A DNA stretch of 64,000 bases from Xiphydria camelus (Eukaryota; Arthropoda; Insecta; Hymenoptera; Xiphydriidae): assembly GCA_963678675.1 (NCBI GenBank), contig OY783193.1:12262822-12326821 (forward strand), given 5' to 3'. Within the stretch, counting starts at the first letter, position 1, and the number at the start of each line of letters is the position of its first letter. Both the position numbers and the translations under genes were made by a program. This document shows, piece after piece, positions 56,763 through 64,000 of this stretch. The notes beneath the pieces are model-generated. The model was not told the DNA's origin, did not search any database, and worked only from the letters and a program-made list of their open reading frames with translations.

Positions 56763-59475
56763 ATGGAGACTGACAGAAATACCATGCTTGCAGTACTGCA
56801 ACTGCTTCGCAGGTACAATTTGAAGGTACGTAAATCAACAATTATTATATGAAAACAAATATTTTAACCACAGAACTTCGTTTTCTAAAACTGCTGTTTT
56901 CTTCTTGGTCCTCTTTATCAGATTCACTTTGTTTGTCGCCTTTTTTAAAACGTGTCTTCATTTGAACAGGGCACTGAGGAATTACTTAAAAAAGAAGCAA
57001 ATTTAACAGACCTTTCCACCGACGATAATAATCAACAAACAGATTCGGAAGTAAGCAACGTACTATCTGCTTATAAAAGTGAAGGAGATCCCGTGCTTTA
57101 TGAAAAGGCCTATAGTGAATTAAAAAAATTTGTTGAGGGATCTTTGGATATTTACAAGGTTTGTAGGTCAAATTCCTTTTGCAAGTAATCTATCTCCTCT
57201 TTTGCACTTAGTTCTCAAATATTTTTTGTTTATAGCATGAGTTGGGTACAATACTTTATCCAGTTTTGGTGCACATGTATCTTGAGCTTGTATACAACAA
57301 CCATTCCATGGAAGCCAAACAGTTAATGGAGAAATTTCGCGGTAACTTGGATGGGTATTATCAAGACGATCTGAAGAGATTATCCAATGTCTCGAAGCGA
57401 GAACAGATGGCTGGAAATGAATTAACAGACACATTCAAGTATGTTAGTTGCATTGATAAGACTGTCGCGCGAGCTTATTTTCAGCCTTATAGACACAGAG
57501 ATGCATATTCAACAGGTCAAATCAGTTCATAATAAGAATGTCAAGGGATACGCTATCCATATTGAAGAGACACTTACAGGAGAAGAAACACAGTGTTCTC
57601 CTGAACATTATACAGGAACATTTGTACTTTGATATGTACGAAGGTGTTGCAAGAAATAAGCAGCAAATAGATGCTACGTCAGGTGCCATGGTAGGAGAAG
57701 CTACGAGGCAAGGTAAGGTGTTTTAAGTGCAAGTTTTGTACTAAGACTAACGCGATTACTGCCTACAGATAACAAGGCAAAAGTCTATTACGGCCTTCTG
57801 AAGGAACCGGATATTCAGTGCGTACCGCCCGCAGAGGAAGAAGAGGATGACACGGGTGGTGGAGAAGGAGACAAACCGAAAAAAAAGAAAGCAAAGAAGG
57901 ATCCGTTATTTTCCAAGAAAACGAAATCGGACCCAAACGCACCACCCGTTGGACGCATGCCCTTGCCTAATCTGTTAGTCGGCTTCCTACATTCATGAAT
58001 TTAATGTTTCATTATCCGGCTTTAATTGCTGTCGATACTACTCGATAATCTGACAATTCATATACAGGAAAGATGCGGACAAACTAGAGAAAATCAAAGC
58101 ATTAAGAGAAGCGTCAAAGAGAGTTAATCTTGGTCCCGATAGTTTGCCGTCTATATGTTTCTACACCTTGCTCAATGCCGTTCAGAGGTGAGTAAATGAA
58201 ATTGGAAATAGATTTTAACACACAGGCACTACATTGTAACGCAATCTAAAGTGTCACGGCGGCAGAAGTGGCGGAGGACTCGAGTTTACTGGCGATTGGA
58301 TTTGGCGATTCTTCGTTAAAAGTTTGGAGTTTAGTTCCGCAGAAGTTGCGACTCATGAAAACGGGCGAGCAATTGTCCGATACCGAAAAAGAAGCCGGTG
58401 ATTATCGATTAGAATTTACAATCGAACTTGTATTTTAGCGCCCGTGGTGGTTCTTCGACAAATATCTTTTTTTTTAGACGACGTTTTAGTCAGAATGATG
58501 GACGACAGAACCGCGGAAACGTCAAAATCTCTCTACGGTCATAACGGGCCCGTTTACAGCTTATCATTTAGTCCGGACAGAAATCTTTTACTTTCCTCGT
58601 CGGAGGATGCAACAGTGAGATTGTGGTCGCTCCACACGTGGACGTGCGTTGTATGCTACAAGGGCCACCTGTTCCCAGTATGGTCCGTCCGATTTTCACC
58701 TCACGGCTATTATTTTGCGAGCGGCTCCCATGACAAAACAGCCAGACTGTGGGCTACTGATTCGCATCAACCGCTTCGTATATTCGCTGGTCACTATTCG
58801 GACGTTGATGTAAGCCGGCGAATCGAAAAACATCACATCTCAACTTTTCTTCAAATCGAGTTGATAAACAAGATTATGATTTCCGAAGGTGGTCCAATTT
58901 CATCCGAATTCGAACTACGTTGCGACTGGTTCGAGCGATATGACAGTCAGACTGTGGGATTGCGTCACGGGTAGCCAAGTGCGATTAATGACCGGACATA
59001 AGGGTCCAATTTACACCCTCGCGTTTTCGGCGGAAGGACGTTTCTTAGCGTCGGCAGGTGCCGACAATCGCGTGCTCGTATGGGACCTAGCGCATGGTCA
59101 CTTAGTCGCCGCCCTGTCGAGTCATTCCGGTCCCATTCACTGCTTGTCGTTTAGCAGAGATGGCAATATTTTGGTATCAGGTAATACAACGATATTCGTG
59201 GCGTCTGTGAGTTTAACGTTGCCAATACAGACTGCGCGTAATGTGTATATTTATTTTAAGGATCGTTGGATTGCACGATGAAACTCTGGGACTTCACTAA
59301 ACTGGCAGAGGAGATGAGTTTGGAAGACGTGAATGTGTCTCACAATCCCGATGTAAAGACTTGTGTCGAGACGTATCTGCTTCGTACTTTCCCCACCAAG
59401 AACAGTCCGATATTGACCCTCCATTTTACTCGAAGAAACCTTCTCTTAGGAGTGGGCATGTTCGAGGCATCATAG
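56763..59475 (+). CDS. TAF5: Transcription initiation factor TFIID subunit 5
   Basis: Ten coding exons: 56763-56825, 56970-57158, 57236-57438, 57516-57712, 57769-57973, 58068-58187, 58252-58397, 58478-58809, 58889-59180 and 59261-59475. They give 653 residues, shorter than the human protein mainly at the N-terminus. TAF5 is a scaffold of the TFIID complex in RNA polymerase II initiation. The order is a LisH-like start (METDRNTMLAVLQLLRRYNL), the TAF5 N-terminal domain (around VLYEKAYSELKKFVEGSLDI through QLMEKFRGNL), a charged linker (KPKKKKAKKDP), then WD40 repeats from about residue 320 (for example GHNGPVYSLSFSPDRNLLLS, FHPNSNYVATGSSDMTVRLW and GHKGPIYTLAFS). A mobile element ends 141 bp before the start codon, so the promoter must be compact or use element sequence. 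AATAAA at 59572 probably ends the transcript. Confidence 0.96.
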
Positions 59476-60076
59476 CCAAGTCTTATTTATGTATTCTGTA
59501 TCATTAGCTACAAGTTCGTGGCGAAAGGAAACGTCGCATCCTTTTTTTTATCTAAAGTAAGAGCAGCGCGCAATAAACTTTTTCCACCATCCGATATGTC
59601 TATGTAATTATTAGTACGCACGTTCCTATTCCTTTACTCAGAAAAGATCTCGAATCCTTTTACCAGCAGGCCATGGCGGTGGCGCTGTTTCAATTTCATG
59701 AATAAATATTTGAATTGTGATACGATAAAGAATGTACGTATACAATATCGCGCACATATTGATTCCTGCATTGAGTGCAAGGAATAATTACCAAGGTAAT
59801 TAGAGAGCGTTGTTTTATGCATTGATTGGTAACTTGATATTTTCCCAATGCTCGGGTCGATCGACCATTGAGCGCAAGCCTGCAATCAAGAGGGCTTTGT
59901 CGGGCATTTCACCCAGACACTTCGCTCGCGTTTAAAAAGGGGAAAAAATGAAATATCGAGCGTAAATGAAAGTGAAACGCCCGTTGGCTGGTAGTTTCTG
60001 GTTTTCGCCAGTCCAGTTTCTTTATGGGCGTTGTGTCTCGATAGAAGATCCGCTTCAACGGTTTTCCCTGTTATCG
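59476..60076. other. TAF5 3' UTR and NCKIPSD promoter region
   Basis: AATAAA at 59572-59577 serves TAF5. The remaining 500 bp hold no recognised gene and should contain the upstream region of the next gene. Confidence 0.5.
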
Positions 60077-62781
60077 ATGATGGATGACAATTACATTAGG
60101 TTAGGTAAGTATGTACATGATGCGTGCATGTGTCTCTTTTAACGTCAATATTCACACTGAAGTGGAATGTCACGTTCCTCGAGATTCAAGATTGACTCGT
60201 GCTTCCAGAGAGCTGTGAAATGCTCAAGGCCTTGTACGAGTTCAAGGCCACCTTTGCCAAGACTCTCAGCTTTCAGGAGAGCGAACATTTTATTTTGCAC
60301 CAGACCAATACGAAGCAACGTAACTGGTGGCAAGTTGTTAACGCTGTGGGCCAGGTCGGCTACATTCCATCCAACTACGTTGCGGCTGTGAAGGTATGCG
60401 GCAGAGTTTATCAAGAATGTTGGAAGAAGATGAGAAGCAGATATATCGTGATAACTCCATAGGTGCAGCCTCAGTTCATGATTGATTTTTTGGACGGTTG
60501 CATACTGAAATTGCGATCCGAAGCTACACGGCAAGAAGGAGTATCGAATGAAGAGAAGCAGGATTTGCTGTCTAGACTTTTGGAGAAAAAACGGCAGGCC
60601 GAGTTGGGTAGAAAGACCAAGAAACAAGCGCCAGTGCCGCCAGATTTTGCGAATACCACTCAAAATAAAGAAATCGCTGGTCCGACGTCGCGCAATAGTA
60701 AGGAAGGGGAAGTAAAATCAGCTCCGAGCGATACTTCCTACGCCACAGCACGCACAAGTTTACGCTACGAAGATGATGGAACTGAGCCACAATTGGTGGC
60801 ACAATGTCGACGTTCGGCGGTAAACGATCGGCGCGCTCAAAGCTTCCCTCGCCAAACGCTATCCGATACAGTTCAACAGTCTCCGAAAGAACCTATCGAA
60901 GTACGTAGGAACACTTCCCTGGCGACTGTTCAACAAACTGCAACCTGCTCGCCCTCTAAGGGCAATCCTGCCACCCCCATTGAAATCAACTCCAAAACCG
61001 CGTATCGATTGTTAGATCAGGTGCGTCGAAATACGCAACTGAGCTATGAGATGTCTAAGGTGGCAGTTACCGTCGTGGTATCCGGTTTGCGACAATTATT
61101 GCCTGCTGATGTCAGTCACTATCTGGAGGCGGTATTAAATCAGTTGGAAGTTCCTTTGACTGTATCAAAATTGAGCATAGAGGAAACTCACGATGCCAAC
61201 AGGTTGAAAGTCATTTTCAATGAGCTAACTTCTTGCAAAGAGGATTCGCAGCAGAGAAATTGGATGCTCTACGAAGACGAATCCATTATCGTGGAGTACA
61301 TCAAGGAACTCACGTCAATTTTAGTGAGTTCCATTTTTTACACTGAAGTTATCGGCGAGTCGTTTCGCCGTTTGTTGTAAAAAGTAATACATCAATGTGT
61401 TACAGACCAATGCGGATGCCAATGTCTCTCGATATGCCTTGAGGCAGGATCGGTATAACGGGGTGACAACGTTAATACAGTACTACCAAATGGAAGCGAG
61501 ATGGACTATCAGGCAGTTGTTGCTTCAATCTTTTGGTGTAATGTGCAGCTTGGACGTTGTTACGCTTACCATTATGTTGAATAGCATTCTGCCCATGGAA
61601 CTAGCAAGGTAAAAAATGGGGTATCTCTTGAGGAGGACGAAGTCAGTAACGGCGAAGTTTTAGGGGAATGAACGAACTTATTTTTACGAAACAGGGATAT
61701 GCGGAGCAATCCGAGGAACGTGCCGAAGTTGAATTATTCCTCACTATTACTCACCATGATTTTCTCAATGGGAGAGCCAATGCCTATAACGCATTTGGGT
61801 AAGTATCATTGTTAATTAGTACTTACGGATTTCGATGTACTTGCGTACAGTTAAGTAAAAGCTGCTAGAGAAATTCTGCGATTTTTTTTCCAGAGCACTT
61901 GGGAATAGATTTTATCAGATTTCTACTGGATATAATAGAAAATCCACCGGATACTGATATGGACGATCAGATACCAGATCTGTTCGTTAATCTCATATTG
62001 TCTTATAATCTGCAATTCACGAGTTCCGAGAATATAGTTCTGAATGCACTCAAAGAAAGAGATGTAGCTAAGACTTTTACAGAAAAGATTTTATTCCTCC
62101 TGAATAGAGAAGGTGCGAGGCAGTTTTCCCTCGAAATGTTTACATCGAGTTGTTTAATCTTGTTTTCTTTTAATTCCTTTACTTCCTTACAGAGGATCCC
62201 GTTCGAATATTCGACCACGAACCAGCACCACCGCATTCCGTGCTCAAGTTGTTTGTCGATTTATTTGGCAATGACATTACAGCATCGTTATTGTACACAA
62301 ATGACGTGAAGGTACTGGTTGACATCATTTTGCGGCAACTGTTCGATATATCGCCGGGAGAGAAGGTAAATCCTTGGGCAACATGCTTTTATGTGACTAT
62401 CATGATGATATAACGATTGGTAACGTGAAATCCTCTTGGAATAGAGACGACATTATTTGGAATTGTGCCGCCGGGTTTTGCGCACTTCTAGTTACAATGA
62501 GCATCGTCATCGATCTGAGGACTTGTTGAAGTGCTTCACAAGGTGAGTACTACTGATTAATATCCTTAATGTTATCATCGTATTTCTATTTTGCTATTAC
62601 GTCATCATTACGTCTAAAAATTCTATCGTATCTTAGTTACAAGCCGTTCGTTTATACATACCCCCCCCAAAAAAATGTTATGTTTAGCAGAATATTCTGC
62701 GAGGATACGCCAGAGAGTCATTTAGATCAACAACTGGTACGCGAAATTGGCAATGAGTTTCCGCACTTGTTCAAGATGTGA
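60077..62781 (+). CDS. NCKIPSD: NCKIPSD/SPIN90 homologue (SH3 and leucine-rich domain)
   Basis: Nine coding exons: 60077-60104, 60209-60393, 60463-61323, 61406-61608, 61695-61798, 61894-62112, 62193-62365, 62445-62542 and 62691-62781. They give 653 residues, a little shorter than the human protein. SPIN90/WISH/Dip1 proteins bind Nck and WASP proteins and activate the Arp2/3 complex, which regulates branched and linear actin. The N-terminal SH3 domain is evident (ALYEFKATFAKTLSFQESEH, then NWWQVVNAVGQVGYIPSNYV). A Ser/Thr/Pro-rich middle follows, including KKQAPVPPDF. The conserved C-terminal helical domain includes YQMEARWTIRQLLLQSFGVM, PKLNYSSLLLTMIFSMGEPM and HLGIDFIRFLLDIIENPPDT. Two ATG codons lie side by side at 60077 and 60080; either gives essentially the same protein. 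Confidence 0.92.
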
Positions 62782-64000
62782 CATATGTTATCATCCTCTT
62801 CTCAAAACGACATAGAGGAGGACGATCTGCAAACGCTCGTTTAATCGGCAAACAAATTTCCTATTAGGCTTTCTAGACTACGTGTACATTTTTTTTGACG
62901 TAAATTTGTGAGCAAAGAAGTTGTTCCTGTAAAAAATTTAATTCAACAGCATATTTCTCAAGATTAATCTAGTCGACCTATCGCGTAGACTGGCGTAATT
63001 ACGCCTATTTAAATGGAACTTCTGACCTGTATCGGCAAAAAGTTGATTAATTAGAACTTTTTTTCAGCAACGCACGTGATACTCTATCTTTAAAGAATAC
63101 GTTCTTTCCAAACCAAAGAAAGAATTTCTATCGCAATAATTAAATTAGTTAGTCTAACATTCTCATATATATTTTTTTAATCGAGCACAACGACTTTACT
63201 ATTTGCAACTTGTAATATTAGTGAAAGAGCAATTCCGTATTGCCACCGTCATATTTGTAAGTTAAATGAGTGAGATTTCAAGAGTGTCATTATTATTTTT
63301 ACTTGGGCGCGCTTATTGAATTTTCCTCATAACTCCCATAAATACACATTGCGATCACGATAGTCCTGATGGACTTGCAACGCTTTTACCTTATCCAGGC
63401 TGTGTTGTGATTTAGTGTAGAACGCTCAGAAACAAATTACACAAAAGGAGTACTTTGTGCGTAAATTGGGGGATGAACCCTTGCCATAAATTTAGAAGAT
63501 TGCCATGAATTCCTTAATTGCTCATCATGACCTTTCATTTAAATTTTAGCCTATAATGAAACAATATTATAACTCACAAATGATTTATACCCTCTTCCTC
63601 TTTTGGAAACAATATTAGCTCCTTATACCTATACAATAAGTCCCAGTAAAACCCCTCTAATTGCAGATCAATTTGCATTGTTCCAATTTTTTAAATGAAT
63701 TCCTATTAAAATTAAGAAATAGTACAAGTGATGCGATGTACCGTAAACACAAAAATACGCGAAACGTTGGTTAAGCGTCAATACTCTGTAAATAAATAAA
63801 AGTGTCATTGGGGTTTTCAGTACATTTTATTAATAACGATAAATATTGTCCATGAAAAATGTACCACACTAGAAGTAGATACGTATAGTATAGCGGTGCT
63901 TGTACGATAAATATTTGTGCTCGTATACGAAGAGTGCTTTTGGCAATTGGAAAGTCGATCACACGGTGGCTCGATGCGATCCGACGATCAACGATATATC
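62782..64000. other. NCKIPSD 3' UTR and downstream non-coding DNA
   Basis: AT-rich sequence with several AATAAA-like motifs (for example at about 63790). The only open frames are short. No neighbouring gene starts inside the window as far as I can see. Confidence 0.45.

Overview
This is a eukaryotic nuclear window, almost certainly from an insect and most likely a hymenopteran (ant- or wasp-like). The reasons are short GT-AG introns, an arthropod-type chitin deacetylase with CBM14 and LDLa domains, mariner, Harbinger-like and piggyBac-like repeats, and CpG-rich gene-poor DNA. The species cannot be fixed from the sequence alone.

Layout. Positions 1 to about 41,900 are gene-poor. I find no host protein-coding gene there that I can defend. 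This part holds two decayed mariner transposases (1870-2731 and 19183-20134), two Harbinger-like elements flanked by TAA (863-1802 and 8878-9454), a long inverted repeat of about 2.3 kb (7681-9990), two elements flanked by TTAA (28348-29089 and 36591-36836), a possible LTR fragment (36959-37740), many small terminal-inverted-repeat elements (one group shares CACTGAGAAAAA-like ends), dispersed repeats and long microsatellites, including an uninterrupted TC tract of about 317 bp.

Positions 41,959 to 62,781 are gene-dense. I rebuilt six host genes exon by exon, and every reading frame closes: TMEM19 (+), a chitin deacetylase (+), LSM7 (-), a SWEET sugar transporter (+), TAF5 (+) and an NCKIPSD/SPIN90 homologue (+). 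LSM7 and SWEET are divergent and share a promoter region of 267 bp. The chitin deacetylase and LSM7 converge. These are unrelated housekeeping, transport and cuticle functions rather than one pathway.

The most unusual object is an element of about 6.2 kb (50398-56621) lying between SWEET and TAF5. It has long inverted ends of about 0.5 kb, two satellite arrays built on a CCTATATAGG-like palindrome (one with a 152-bp higher-order period), an intact four-exon minus-strand gene for a 245-residue protein whose C-terminal part resembles DUF4806, and a minus-strand Cys-rich CXC-domain gene broken by a frameshift. Its right end lies 141 bp from the TAF5 start codon. This is my best candidate for an undescribed system.
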